From assembly GCA_958295835.1 (NCBI GenBank), contig OY282378.1, positions 1,691,001-1,755,000 on the forward strand: a stretch of 64,000 bases of DNA, read 5' to 3'. Shown here in pieces: positions 33,937 through 43,847 of this stretch (position 1 is the stretch's first letter; the number at the start of each line of letters is the position of its first letter). A program made the translations under genes and the position numbers. The DNA is from an uncultured Gammaproteobacteria bacterium (GTDB taxonomy: Bacteria; Pseudomonadota; Gammaproteobacteria; HK1). The notes under the pieces are model-generated. The model searched no databases. It was given only the letters and a program-made list of their open reading frames with translations, and was not told where the DNA came from.

Positions 33937-36900
33937 GTGATCCTGTTCCGACATCCGGCCTCGCTGCTGCGCCGAACCGAGTCGCTCCGGACCACGCTGA
34001 TCGCAGTCGCGTTCTGGACACTGGCGATCATCGCTCTGACCAACCTGAGGTATCTGCATCCTTGGGGGCTGCCGCAGGTCGAGGTGATCATTGTACGGGC
34101 CACCATGGCCTGCAGTGTCCTCTTGTTGGGCCTGGTTGGAGCCCGGTGCGTGATTGCCTGGCGGAAATCGGGTTCTCTCGCCCCCATCGGGAGCACGCTT
34201 GGCGGAACGCCAGGCATGTTGCTGTTCGCCGCGGTGGCGTCCTATCTGGCGATCGGCGCCGCCGTGCTGGGCGTCGAAGCGATCCGGGAACCGGATACGG
34301 CCGGGAGCCTGCGGTATCACGTCCTCCATTTCGGCGTACTCGTGGCGGCCGCGGTCGGTGGCCGCGCGGTGCTGGCACGAACGGGGGCCAACCGGTTGTT
34401 GCAGGGCGTGCTTTTGGTGCTGATCGTGAGCTGCGCCGTCATTCTCGCTTCGCCGATCCTGCGCGATCTCGGCATCCTGCCGCCTTACCGGCTTCTATCT
34501 CGCTTCACCGGCGCCTTCCTCGATCCCAACGAAGCCAGCCTGGTCGCCTGCATGACGGTGGCGCTGGCCGCGGCATTGCTGACCAACGGCGGGCCGCGCA
34601 CGCTCGGCTGGCTGGGCCTGGCCGCCGGCGTCGCCGCAAGCCTGGCGACGGCATCCCGAACGGCGCTGGTCGTAGTCGGTGCGTTGGCGGTCGTGTTCCT
34701 GTTGATCAACGTCCGCAGCAAACTGAAGGCCGTCGTCTTGGCGTCGGCGGGCGCAGGACTGGTCGGACTTGCAGGATTCGTCGGAGTTGCGAGTCTCCCT
34801 TCCGGTCTTGCCGAGTGGTCGAAATTGCGGGGCGAATCCGACTACGCGCCAGAGGAAAACCTGTTCTGCGGTCATCCGCCGACCGACGGTCCCGACGCGG
34901 ACTGCGCCATCCTGCTGGCCGCGAAGGATGTCCTGGCCGGGGACGTCGCCTTGAACTGGAGTCGCGCCGTGCCCGTCAACCGTTGGCAGGGCGTGACGGT
35001 GGATGGCCCGGAGGGGCGCATAACGAAGCTGATGCTAAAGGGACTGGGATTGAACGGCCGCATCCCCTCGGATCTTGGCCGCCTGGATCGCCTTGTTGGG
35101 CTGTACCTTCAACGAAATCGGCTCGCCGGCCGCATTCCGCCCGAGTTGGGCGATCTGGCGAGCCTCGAGCGTCTGGTCCTGAACCACAACAGCTTGACAG
35201 GGGCCATCCCGCCGGAGCTGAGGAAGCTCGATCGACTCAAGGTGTTGAAGCTGCGACAAAACCACTTGACCGCCCCTGTCCCGGCCACTCTCGGAGGGCT
35301 CGATCTGTACATCCTGACTCTCTCGGGCAACGATTTCGACTCCGTTCCTCCCGAACTCACCGCCGTCGCCTACCACGATCTGGCCAATACGCTACTCTGC
35401 ACGCCGCTGCCGCCAACGAGCCCGGCGCTGTTCGACGATTGCACGGTGCTGCTGGCGGTGAAGGACACGCTGGCCGGCGACGTGCCGCTCAACTGGCACG
35501 CGGCGATACCCGTCGGCTGGTGGCAAGGCGTGACCGTGCGCGGTTCCCCGGAACGTGTAGTCGAGCTCGTCCTGTCCGGGAGAGGGCTGAACGGACGCAT
35601 TCCCCCGGAACTCGGCAGGCTGGATGGCCTCGTCAAATTGGACTTGGCCGCCAATCGTCTCACCGGCCCTGTTCCGCCGGAGCTGTTCGCGATCCCCGCA
35701 CACGATTTCGGTGATCTCGGTGATCTTCTGCTTTGCGAGCCATCGCGTCTCGGTCCGTCGTTGTTCGACGACTGCACTTCGCTCCTGGCGCTAAAGGAGA
35801 CACTGGCTGGCAAGGCCGAACTCAACTGGAGCGTGGCCTTGCCGATCAGCGAATGGATGGGCGTGACCGTGGGCGGTTCACCGACACGTGTGACCGGCCT
35901 CACTCTGGAGGCGAACGGACTTACTGGACGCATTCCCCCGGAACTCGGCAGGCTGGATGGCCTCGTCGACTTGAACCTGTCCGCCAATCGTCTCACCGGT
36001 CCGATACCGCCCGAGTTGGGGCGCCTCGTCGCTTTGCGTGGATTGAGTCTGGACCGAAACGCCCTGACCGGCGCCGTCCCCGCAGAACTGGGACAACTCG
36101 ACCGCATCGAGTCCTTGTGGCTGAGAGAAAACCGCTTGACCGGCCCTGTTCCGCCGGAGCTGTTCGCGGTCCCCGCACACAGTTTCGGTGATTTCGGTGA
36201 TCTCCTGCTTTGCGGGCCATCGCGTCTCGGTCCGCCGTTGTCGGACGACTGCACCTTGCTCCTGGCGGTAAAGGAGACGCTCGCTGGTGAGGCCGACCTC
36301 AACTGGAGCGGAGCCTTGCCGATCGGCGAATGGCAGGGCGTGACCGTGGGCGGCCCGGAAGGTCGTGTCATTGCGGTGGAGCTGCCCAGAATGGGACTGA
36401 ATGGGCGCGTTCCCGCTGCGTTGGGGCGTCTCGCCGGCCTGCGGTCCCTGGTGCTCGACGGCAACGTGTTGACCGGCGCCATTCCGCCCGAGCTGGGGAA
36501 GCTGACCGACCTGGAAAGGCTCGGGCTTGCCGACAACGCCCTGACAGGCCCCATCCCACCGGAACTGGCGAGGCTGACGAGCCTCGGTGAACTCTGGTTG
36601 AGCGGCAACCGCCTGACCGGTTCCCTTCCCCCCGAGCTGCGTTCGGTCGCCGGCGGGGAAGCGCTCTGCCCCGCCGCTCCTGCCGACAATCCCGGTTTGC
36701 GCGCCGACTGCGATGTTCTGCTGGCGACGAGGGACATCCTCGCCGGTGAAGCGCGGCTCAACTGGAGCGAGCATCTCCCCATCGAGTTGTGGCAGGGCGT
36801 CACCATCGGCGGCTCGCTGGACCGCGTGACGAGGCTCGAGCTTGTAAATTCAGGTCTGAACGGGCGCATTCCGCCGGCGCTGGGACGATTGAGCGAACTC

Positions 36901-39900
36901 GTGTCGCTTGCACTGAACCGCAACCGGCTCACCGGCCCGGTGCCTCCCGAACTGGGGAAGTTGACCAACCTGGAGCGCCTGGTGCTCTCCTACAACGCAT
37001 TGAGCGGCCCGATTCCGCCGGAACTGGGGAAACTGTCGCATCTCAGGGAGTTGTGGCTGAAGCACAACCGCCTGAGCGGCGCCGTGCCGCCGGAACTCCA
37101 GGGGCTGGAGAAGCTGACCCTCCTGCGCATCTCCGGCAACGATCTGGACCGCCCCTACCCGCCTCGTCTCTTCGGAATCACCGAAAGAGGGATCCCCGCC
37201 AGCGATTTTGCTCTCGACGAGGCGCGCCCTCGTCGGCCGCTCGGCGACGCAGAAACGGCAGAGGCAGCGGACCGCCGCACGAACCGGGATCGTCCGGATG
37301 CGGCCGGGCGCCTGTTCTGTCGACCCTCCTCCGGCATCGCTTCCGATCTGCAAGCCGACTGCGCCCTTCTGCTGGCGAGCAGGGACGCCCTGGCCGGCGA
37401 GGCGCCGCTCAACTGGAGCGAGGACATCCCCATCGAGTTCTGGCAGGGCGTCACCGTCGGCGGTGCGCCGAAGCGTGTGACCGCCCTGGAATTGCCGCAC
37501 GCGGGACTGAACGGGCGCCTGTTCGCGGAGTTGGGAGAACTGGGCGGCCTCGTCGCTCTGAACCTGGGTCACAACCGGCTCGCCGGGCCCATTCCTCCGG
37601 GGCTGGGTGGACTGGAGCACCTCGTCTCGCTGCGCCTGGAAGGCAATCGGCTCACCGGCCCGGTACCTCCGGAACTGGAAGGACGGGACAATCTCCGTTT
37701 CCTGCGCCTTGCCGGCAACGATCTGAATCTGCCCTTTCCGCCGGCGCTCCACGAGGTTGTCGACCATGATCTCGACACACCGGTTTTCTGCCGGCCGAGG
37801 AAAATCGATCCGGGCCTGCTCGCCGATTGCACCCTCCTGCTGACGGTAAGGGACAGCCTCGCCGGGGATGCGCCGCTCAACTGGCGCGAGGAGGTCCCCG
37901 TCGATGACTGGCTGGGCGTCGTCATGGACCGTTCGCGGGACCGCGTGACGGCGCTGGAGCTGACGCAAATGGGGTTGAACGGACGCATCCCCGCGGAGTT
38001 GGGGCAGCTTGCCGGACTCGTCTCTCTGCGCCTGGGCCGCAACCGGCTTGCCGGCGGCATCCCGCCCGAGCTCGGCAACCTGGTCGATCTGCGCATGCTG
38101 GCATTGGACGGCAACCTGTTGGCCGGTTCCATCCCGCCGGAACTGGGCAAGCTGTCGAGACTCACCGACCTGTGGCTGCGCGGGAACCGTCTGATCGGCC
38201 CCGCACCTCCCTCGGTGGCTGCGCTACCCGAGCTGGTCGTGTTGCGCCTGGATGATGACGACACGGCTGGCGAACTGCCGGCGCAGGCTCGCGGTCGCAG
38301 CGGGGTCCTCGACCGGAACCTGCTCTGTCAACCCCTCCTCGAAGCACCGTCGCGCCTGAATGACGACTGTGCCACGCTGCTGGACGCTCGGGACGTGCTG
38401 GCCGGCGACGTCGAACTGAACTGGAGCGACGCGGTCCCCATCGGCTATTGGCGGGGAGTCACCATCGGCTTTCCCGCTGGCGACGCCGCGGAAGGGCCGC
38501 GCGTCATTGCCCTGGATCTGTCGCACATGGGATTGAACGGGCGGATCCCCGCGGAGCTGTCGGTTCTGGACGGCCTTGCCGTGCTGCGGCTCGGCCACAA
38601 CCGGCTTGCGGGATCCATCCCGCCGGAACTGGGCGCCCTGTCCGGGCTGCGGACCCTGAGTCTGGAGAACAACGCGCTGACCGGTACGATCCCGGAGGAG
38701 CTGGGCGCGTTGCAGGGACTCGTGTCGCTGCGTCTCGGGAACAACGAACTCACCGGTTTTACATGGCAATTCAACACCTTGACCAACCTGCGCGTGCTCG
38801 CGTCGGAGAACAGCATCCTGACGGACAACGTCGATCCGCAGCTCGGCAATCTGTCGCACCTGGAAGAGCTGCGGCTCGAGAACAATCGTCTATACGGACG
38901 AATCTCGGCGGAACTCGACTCGCTGACTCGTCTTGCGGTCCTCCGTCTGGGCGGCAACGCACTCTCCGGCTGCATCCCGGCCGCGTCGCGTAGGGCGCGG
39001 ACACGGCACAACGATCTGGATTCCGCCGATCTGCTCTGCGAGTCGTCGCCCTGGACCAAACCGGACCTGTTCGAAGACGGCGCGCGTCTGATGCGCCTGC
39101 GCGACATCCTGGCCGGCAGCGCGGCGCTGAACTGGAGCTATGCTCGGCCCGTTGCGTCCTGGCAGGGCGTGACCATCGCGCGATGGGGTCGCGTCGTCGC
39201 CCTGGATTTGCGGGACATGAACCTGACCGGGAGGATTCCCGCGGAATTGGGCGAATTGAGCCATCTCCGTTTGCTGCGGCTCGACGGCAACCGACTCACC
39301 GGCCCCATTCCACCGGAACTGGGGAACCTGACCCGTCTGACCATGCTGACGCTCGACGGCAATCGCCTGACCGGCTCCATCCCGCCCGAGCTCGCCAATC
39401 TGTCGAATCTCCGGCAACTGTGGCTGGCCGACAACCGTCTCACCACCCCCATCCCGACCGCATTGGCCGGAATGCCGCGTCTTCTTTCCCTGGTCGTCGC
39501 CGGCAACGACTTCCGCGACTGCCCGCCGTGGGAGCTGCAACGTGTGCGCAACCACGACATCAATGACGACCTCATCTGCGCTGTCCTGGCGATGAACAGA
39601 CCGCTGCTCTGGAGACTGGGTTTCGAGAAGGCCATGGAGGCGCCCATCTTTGGTCACGGTCTGGGGGCATTGGAATACATGGACGGCGCCCCCATCGGAC
39701 ATCACGGCAGGCCCTTGGGGCCCCACAACCTGTACCTGACCTTGCTGGGCGAAGCGGGCATCGTCCCTCTGCTGCTGTTCGTGTCCGCCATTGTCCTGCT
39801 GCTGCGCGCGCAGTGGCGCGCGCCCAAGTCGCTTGCCCGGGATGCGACCGTAGCCTGGGTCATCGTCATCGCCCTGTACTGCATGACCTTCCAGCATCTG

Positions 39901-39990
39901 CTCGGCGTCAGCGCGTTCATGTTTCTCGCCGGATTGAGCGTCGCGCTGGCGGCGGGGCACAACGGCGACCGGCATCCTGCGAAGGCGTGA
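33937..39990 (+). CDS. O-antigen ligase/polymerase-like protein with nine plant-type LRR modules in its periplasmic loop
   Basis: A 2017-residue protein starting at GTG 33937. Residues ~15-290 form eight or nine membrane helices with the O-antigen ligase signatures FTGAFLDPNEASL and SLATASRTALV. Residues ~309-1878 are nine leucine-rich modules starting at about 309, 486, 598, 757, 909, 1126, 1283, 1462 and 1699. Each opens with a plant LRRNT_2-like cap (C...DC..LLA.KD.LAGD..LNWS...PI..WQGVTV) followed by 2-7 repeats of the plant 'LxxLxLxxNxLTGxIPxELG' type, ~41 repeats in all. Residues ~1885-2017 return to the ligase: GHGLGAL, then GPHNLYLTLLGEAGIVPLLL (H1930-N1931) and two terminal helices. 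So LRRs fill the loop that normally holds the active site. Ligase versus Wzy polymerase cannot be decided. Confidence 0.85.
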   Translation: MILFRHPASLLRRTESLRTTLIAVAFWTLAIIALTNLRYLHPWGLPQVEVIIVRATMACSVLLLGLVGARCVIAWRKSGSLAPIGSTLGGTPGMLLFAAVASYLAIGAAVLGVEAIREPDTAGSLRYHVLHFGVLVAAAVGGRAVLARTGANRLLQGVLLVLIVSCAVILASPILRDLGILPPYRLLSRFTGAFLDPNEASLVACMTVALAAALLTNGGPRTLGWLGLAAGVAASLATASRTALVVVGALAVVFLLINVRSKLKAVVLASAGAGLVGLAGFVGVASLPSGLAEWSKLRGESDYAPEENLFCGHPPTDGPDADCAILLAAKDVLAGDVALNWSRAVPVNRWQGVTVDGPEGRITKLMLKGLGLNGRIPSDLGRLDRLVGLYLQRNRLAGRIPPELGDLASLERLVLNHNSLTGAIPPELRKLDRLKVLKLRQNHLTAPVPATLGGLDLYILTLSGNDFDSVPPELTAVAYHDLANTLLCTPLPPTSPALFDDCTVLLAVKDTLAGDVPLNWHAAIPVGWWQGVTVRGSPERVVELVLSGRGLNGRIPPELGRLDGLVKLDLAANRLTGPVPPELFAIPAHDFGDLGDLLLCEPSRLGPSLFDDCTSLLALKETLAGKAELNWSVALPISEWMGVTVGGSPTRVTGLTLEANGLTGRIPPELGRLDGLVDLNLSANRLTGPIPPELGRLVALRGLSLDRNALTGAVPAELGQLDRIESLWLRENRLTGPVPPELFAVPAHSFGDFGDLLLCGPSRLGPPLSDDCTLLLAVKETLAGEADLNWSGALPIGEWQGVTVGGPEGRVIAVELPRMGLNGRVPAALGRLAGLRSLVLDGNVLTGAIPPELGKLTDLERLGLADNALTGPIPPELARLTSLGELWLSGNRLTGSLPPELRSVAGGEALCPAAPADNPGLRADCDVLLATRDILAGEARLNWSEHLPIELWQGVTIGGSLDRVTRLELVNSGLNGRIPPALGRLSELVSLALNRNRLTGPVPPELGKLTNLERLVLSYNALSGPIPPELGKLSHLRELWLKHNRLSGAVPPELQGLEKLTLLRISGNDLDRPYPPRLFGITERGIPASDFALDEARPRRPLGDAETAEAADRRTNRDRPDAAGRLFCRPSSGIASDLQADCALLLASRDALAGEAPLNWSEDIPIEFWQGVTVGGAPKRVTALELPHAGLNGRLFAELGELGGLVALNLGHNRLAGPIPPGLGGLEHLVSLRLEGNRLTGPVPPELEGRDNLRFLRLAGNDLNLPFPPALHEVVDHDLDTPVFCRPRKIDPGLLADCTLLLTVRDSLAGDAPLNWREEVPVDDWLGVVMDRSRDRVTALELTQMGLNGRIPAELGQLAGLVSLRLGRNRLAGGIPPELGNLVDLRMLALDGNLLAGSIPPELGKLSRLTDLWLRGNRLIGPAPPSVAALPELVVLRLDDDDTAGELPAQARGRSGVLDRNLLCQPLLEAPSRLNDDCATLLDARDVLAGDVELNWSDAVPIGYWRGVTIGFPAGDAAEGPRVIALDLSHMGLNGRIPAELSVLDGLAVLRLGHNRLAGSIPPELGALSGLRTLSLENNALTGTIPEELGALQGLVSLRLGNNELTGFTWQFNTLTNLRVLASENSILTDNVDPQLGNLSHLEELRLENNRLYGRISAELDSLTRLAVLRLGGNALSGCIPAASRRARTRHNDLDSADLLCESSPWTKPDLFEDGARLMRLRDILAGSAALNWSYARPVASWQGVTIARWGRVVALDLRDMNLTGRIPAELGELSHLRLLRLDGNRLTGPIPPELGNLTRLTMLTLDGNRLTGSIPPELANLSNLRQLWLADNRLTTPIPTALAGMPRLLSLVVAGNDFRDCPPWELQRVRNHDINDDLICAVLAMNRPLLWRLGFEKAMEAPIFGHGLGALEYMDGAPIGHHGRPLGPHNLYLTLLGEAGIVPLLLFVSAIVLLLRAQWRAPKSLARDATVAWVIVIALYCMTFQHLLGVSAFMFLAGLSVALAAGHNGDRHPAKA

Positions 39991-39993
39991 CCG

Positions 39994-41244
39994 GTGGCCG
40001 ACGGCAGACTCCACGTCGGGTTCGTATTGCCCAGCCTGCACGGGGGCGGAGCAGAGCGTCACACTTTGCACCTGGCGCAGTGGCTCGTCGAGCACGGCCA
40101 CCGGGCGGACCTGGTAATCCCCTGCTTCGCGGGAGACTACCGGGCCGCGATTCCCCGTGGCCTGCAACTGTATCGGGGGCGGCTTCCGCACACGGACAGG
40201 ACGTTCCTGCGGGAAGTCCAACGGTCGGGCGCGGCAGTGACGGCGCTGGGTGTGAACCCGTTCACGGTCGCAAGGATCGGGCTGGTTCTCGGCCGCAAGC
40301 ACCCTGGCGTACGGGTCCGGCGCAAGCGCTCGCTTTATGCTTCCGTTCACATTCTGAACCGTTACCTCCGCAATGCGCGTCCTCAGGTGCTGGTCTCGGC
40401 GCTGCCGAGCGCCGACGCTGCCGCGGTCTGCGCCGCCGAGTTGACGGACCGGGCCGTTCCGGTGGTAATCACGGTGCACGTCAACGTCGCCGCGCACTAT
40501 GAGCCGGAATGGCTGGCCGCGGCCCGGACGCTCTATCCGCTGGCCGACGCGGTGGTGGCGGTGTCCAGGGGCGTGGCCGGGTCCGTGCGACGATCGCTGG
40601 GACTGGACGCCGAGCGCGTTCGCACCATCTACATCCCCATTCCCGCCGACAGCATACGAAGACTGGCGCAGGAGGAAGTCACGCACCCCTGGTTCGCGGA
40701 CGGCGAGCCGCCGGTGGTCCTGAGCGTCGGGCGCGAGGCGGCGCAGAAGGACTACCCCACCCTGGTGGAGGCGTTCGGGCTGGCGCGCCGCGAGGTGGAC
40801 GCACGGCTGGTCATCCTCGGCCGGCTCTCGGCGCCCTACCGGGCAAGGCTCAAGTCCCTGGCGCGGGGCCATGGTGTGGAGGGGGATCTCGGCTTCGTGG
40901 ACTTCGACGAGAACCCGTACCGCTATATGCGGCGGGCGGGGCTGCTTGCGCTCTCCTCACGCTGGGAGGGTCTGCCGGCGGTGATCCTCGAGGCGCTGGC
41001 CTGCGGCACGCCGGTGGTCAGCACCGACGCGCCCTACGGCCCGCGCGAGATCCTCGGGCGTTGGGGCGACCTGCCGCCGGTGAGCGACGCACCGGCGCTG
41101 GCGCGGGCGCTGGTTGCGACCTTGCGGGGCGAGAGGCCGACGGAGGAAGCACTGCGCACACGCGCCGCCGACTTTTCCGTCGAGAAGGCCGCCGACGCCT
41201 ATGTCGCGCTGTTCGAGAAGCTGGTGGGGGGGCGCGCGCGGTGA
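39994..41244 (+). CDS. GT4 glycosyltransferase A
   Basis: A 416-residue GT-B fold enzyme of family GT4. HVGFVLPSLHGGGAERHTL is the N-terminal acceptor-side motif (GGGAER). VVLSVGREAAQKDYPTLVEA starts the C-terminal nucleotide-sugar domain, and the E-x7-E motif is in WEGLPAVILEALACGTPVV. No signal or membrane helix; presumably cytoplasmic, acting on lipid-linked oligosaccharide. It begins (GTG) 3 nt after the ligase stop and overlaps the next GT by 4 nt. It is strongly similar to the four other GT4 proteins of the block, so all are recent paralogues. Confidence 0.88.
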   Translation: MADGRLHVGFVLPSLHGGGAERHTLHLAQWLVEHGHRADLVIPCFAGDYRAAIPRGLQLYRGRLPHTDRTFLREVQRSGAAVTALGVNPFTVARIGLVLGRKHPGVRVRRKRSLYASVHILNRYLRNARPQVLVSALPSADAAAVCAAELTDRAVPVVITVHVNVAAHYEPEWLAAARTLYPLADAVVAVSRGVAGSVRRSLGLDAERVRTIYIPIPADSIRRLAQEEVTHPWFADGEPPVVLSVGREAAQKDYPTLVEAFGLARREVDARLVILGRLSAPYRARLKSLARGHGVEGDLGFVDFDENPYRYMRRAGLLALSSRWEGLPAVILEALACGTPVVSTDAPYGPREILGRWGDLPPVSDAPALARALVATLRGERPTEEALRTRAADFSVEKAADAYVALFEKLVGGRAR

Positions 41245-42500
41245 GCTCGGACAAGCTCCATGTCGGCTTCCTGCTGACCAGCCTGAACGGCGGCGGGGCG
41301 GAACGCGCCATGCTCAACCTGGCGGCGGCGCTCATCGAGCGCGGGCACCGGGCGGACTTGGTGATCCCCCGGTTGGCGGGAGACTACCGGGCCGCGATCC
41401 CTGACGGAATGCGGGTCTGGCGGGCGCGGATTCCCGGCACCGACGGGAGGTTCCTGCGGGCGATCCGGCGGGCGGGAGTCGACGTGGAGGCGATGACCGT
41501 CAACCCCGTCGAGGCCGCGCGGACCTGGCTGGTTCTCGCGCGCAAGTATCCCGGGATACCGGTGCTGCGCGGCAGCGGCCTGCGCTCCATCTATCCCTGC
41601 GCCCATTTCCTGTCGCGGTACATTCGTGAAGTACGCCCCCATGTGCTGGTGTCGGCGCTGCCGGGCCCCAACACCGTCGCGGTCTGCGCCGCGGAGTTGA
41701 CCGACCGGGCCGTTCCGGTGGTGGTCACGGTGCGCACCAACGTCGCCGCGGAGTATGCGCCGGAATGGCTGGCCGCGGCCCGGACGCTCTATCCGCTGGC
41801 CGACGCGGTGGTGGCGGTGTCCGGGGGCGCGGCCGAGTCCGTGCGGCGATCGTTGGCGGTGGACGCCGGGCGCGTTCGCACCATCTACAACCCCATTCCC
41901 GCCGACAGCATACGGCGGCTGGCGCAGGCGGAAATCACGCACCCCTGGTTCGCGACCGGCGAGCCGCCGGTGATCCTGAGCGTTGGGCGCGAGACGCCGC
42001 CCAAGGACTACCCCACCCTGGTGGAGGCGTTCGGTCTGGCGCGCCGCGAGGTGGACTCACGACTGGTCATCCTCGGCCGGCTCTCGGCGCCCTACCGGGC
42101 AAGGCTGCGGTCCCTGGCGCGGGGCCTCGGCGTGGAGGGAGACCTCGGCTTCGTGGACTTCGACGAGAACCCGTACCGCTACATGCGGCGGGCGGGGCTG
42201 CTCGCGCTCTCCTCGCGCTGGGAGGGTCTGCCGGGGGTGATCCTCGAGGCGCTGGCCTGCGGCACGCCGGTGGTCAGCACCGACACGCCCTACGGTCCAC
42301 GGGAGATCCTCGGGGGTTGGGGCGACCTGCCGCCGGTGGGCGACGCCGCGGCGCTGGCGCTGGCGCTGGTCGCGACGTTGCGCGGTAAGAGGCCGACGGA
42401 GGAAGCGCTGCGGGCGCGCGCCGCCGACTTCTCCGAAGAGAAGGCCGCCGACGCCTACCTCGCGCTGTTCGAGAAGCTGGTGAGGGCACGCGCGCGGTGA
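41241..42500 (+). CDS. GT4 glycosyltransferase B
   Basis: A 419-residue GT4 paralogue starting with GTG 41241, overlapping the previous stop as GTGA. Motifs: HVGFLLTSLNGGGAERAMLN, VILSVGRETPPKDYPTLVEA and E-x7-E in WEGLPGVILEALACGTP. The middle segment (LRGSGLRSIYPCAHFLSRYI) is nearly identical to that of the GT at 46202 but different from the GT at 42497. Since this is the variable acceptor-facing part, paralogues may add sugars to different acceptors while sharing a donor domain. Confidence 0.88.
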   Translation: MSSDKLHVGFLLTSLNGGGAERAMLNLAAALIERGHRADLVIPRLAGDYRAAIPDGMRVWRARIPGTDGRFLRAIRRAGVDVEAMTVNPVEAARTWLVLARKYPGIPVLRGSGLRSIYPCAHFLSRYIREVRPHVLVSALPGPNTVAVCAAELTDRAVPVVVTVRTNVAAEYAPEWLAAARTLYPLADAVVAVSGGAAESVRRSLAVDAGRVRTIYNPIPADSIRRLAQAEITHPWFATGEPPVILSVGRETPPKDYPTLVEAFGLARREVDSRLVILGRLSAPYRARLRSLARGLGVEGDLGFVDFDENPYRYMRRAGLLALSSRWEGLPGVILEALACGTPVVSTDTPYGPREILGGWGDLPPVGDAAALALALVATLRGKRPTEEALRARAADFSEEKAADAYLALFEKLVRARAR

Positions 42501-43735
42501 GCTCGGACAAGCTCCATGTCGGCTTCCTGCTGACCGGCGTGAACGGGGGAGGGGCGGAGCGCAACATTCTCCGCCTGGCGGCGGCGCTCATCGCACGCGG
42601 GCATCGGGCGGACCTGGTGATTCCCCGGTTGGCGGGAGACTATCGGGCCGCGATCCCTGGCGGGATGCGCGTCTGGCGGGCGCGGATGCCCGGCACGGGC
42701 AGGAAGCTCCTGCGGGCGGTGCAGCGATCGGGAGCGGATGTGGAGGCGATGACCGTCAATCCCTTCGGGGTGGCGCGGAGTTGGCTGATGCTTGGCCGAA
42801 AAGATTTCCACCTGCCCGTTCGAAGGCGTCTCCGTGTTTATGCGTATGCAACCATGATTGCGAAGTACGTTCGCGAGGCGCGTCCTCAGGTGCTGGTATC
42901 GGCGCTCCCGGGCGCCGACGCCGCCGCGGTCTGTGCCGCGGAGTTGACCGACCGGGCCGTCCCCGTGGTGGTCTCGGTACGCACCAACGTCGCCGCGGAG
43001 TATGCGCCGGAATGGCTGGAAGCGGCCCGGACGCTCTATCCGCTGGCCGACGCGGTGGTGGCGGTGTCCAGGGGCGCGGCCGAGTCCGTGCGGCGATCCT
43101 TGGGGGTGGACGCCGAGCGCGTTCGCACCATCTACAACGGCGTGCCCGCCGGCAGCATACGGCGGCTGGCGCAAGAGGAAGTCACGCACCTCTGGTTCGC
43201 GACCGGCGAGCCGCCGGTGGTGCTGAGCGTCGGGCGCGAAGCGCCGGCGAAGGACTACCCCACCCTGGTGGAGGCGTTCGGGCTGGCGCGCCGCGAGGTG
43301 GACGCACGGCTGGTCATCTTGGGCCGGCTCTCGGCGCCCTATCGGGCAAGGCTGCGGTCCCTGGCGCGGGGGCTTGGCGTGGAGGGAGACCTCGGCTTCG
43401 TGGACTTCGACGAGAACCCGTACCGCTACATGCGGCGGGCGGGACTGCTCGCGCTCTCCTCGCGTTGGGAGGGGCTGCCGGGGGTGATCCTCGAGGCGCT
43501 GACCTGCGGCACGCCGGTGGTCAGCACCGACGCGCCCTACGGTCCACGGGAGATCCTCGGGGGTTGGGGCGACCTGCCGCCGGTGGGCGACGCGCCGGCG
43601 CTGGCGCGGGCGCTGGTCGCGACGCTGCGGGGCGAGAGGCCAACGGAGGAGACACTTCGGGCGCGCGCCGCCGACTTTTCCGTCGAGAAGGCCGCCGATG
43701 CCTACCTGGCGCTGTTCGAAGAGCTGGCGCGATGA
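42497..43735 (+). CDS. GT4 glycosyltransferase C
   Basis: A 412-residue GT4 paralogue beginning with GTG 42497 in a GTGA overlap. Motifs: HVGFLLTGVNGGGAERNILR, VVLSVGREAPAKDYPTLVEA, WEGLPGVILEALTCGTPVVS. Its middle segment (FHLPVRRRLRVYAYATMIAK) matches the GT at 47458, not its direct neighbours, so paralogous pairs are B with 46202 and C with 47458. This shows that the whole GT run was duplicated. Lacks the Arg-rich tail of B. Confidence 0.88.
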   Translation: MSSDKLHVGFLLTGVNGGGAERNILRLAAALIARGHRADLVIPRLAGDYRAAIPGGMRVWRARMPGTGRKLLRAVQRSGADVEAMTVNPFGVARSWLMLGRKDFHLPVRRRLRVYAYATMIAKYVREARPQVLVSALPGADAAAVCAAELTDRAVPVVVSVRTNVAAEYAPEWLEAARTLYPLADAVVAVSRGAAESVRRSLGVDAERVRTIYNGVPAGSIRRLAQEEVTHLWFATGEPPVVLSVGREAPAKDYPTLVEAFGLARREVDARLVILGRLSAPYRARLRSLARGLGVEGDLGFVDFDENPYRYMRRAGLLALSSRWEGLPGVILEALTCGTPVVSTDAPYGPREILGGWGDLPPVGDAPALARALVATLRGERPTEETLRARAADFSVEKAADAYLALFEELAR

Positions 43736-43810
43736 AATCGCGTTGCAGTTACCGCGGGCTGAAGCTCGACGCAACTGCTGACACAGCGTTGGAGCTGCAG
43801 CTTCGCCCGC

Positions 43811-43847
43811 GGCCCAGCCATGCCTGAAAAACATCAGAATGTTCCAG
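43811..43847. repeat. scrap identical to the asnB 3' end
   Basis: CCAGCCATGCCTGAAA and CATCAGAATGTTCCAG at 43811-43847 repeat 54161-54195, where they encode (minus strand) the AsnB C-terminal WNILMFQAWL. One substitution and a 2-nt insertion separate the copies. The ATG of the ligase paralogue at 43820 lies inside this scrap, so that gene's start was assembled from foreign sequence. Confidence 0.7.

Noticed and set aside
34861..39570. Periodic DNA in the LRR region that could be mistaken for a repeat array or CRISPR-like structure
   Set aside because: The periodicity is that of a coding LRR (about 72 nt per repeat) with continuous open frame and varied sequence.
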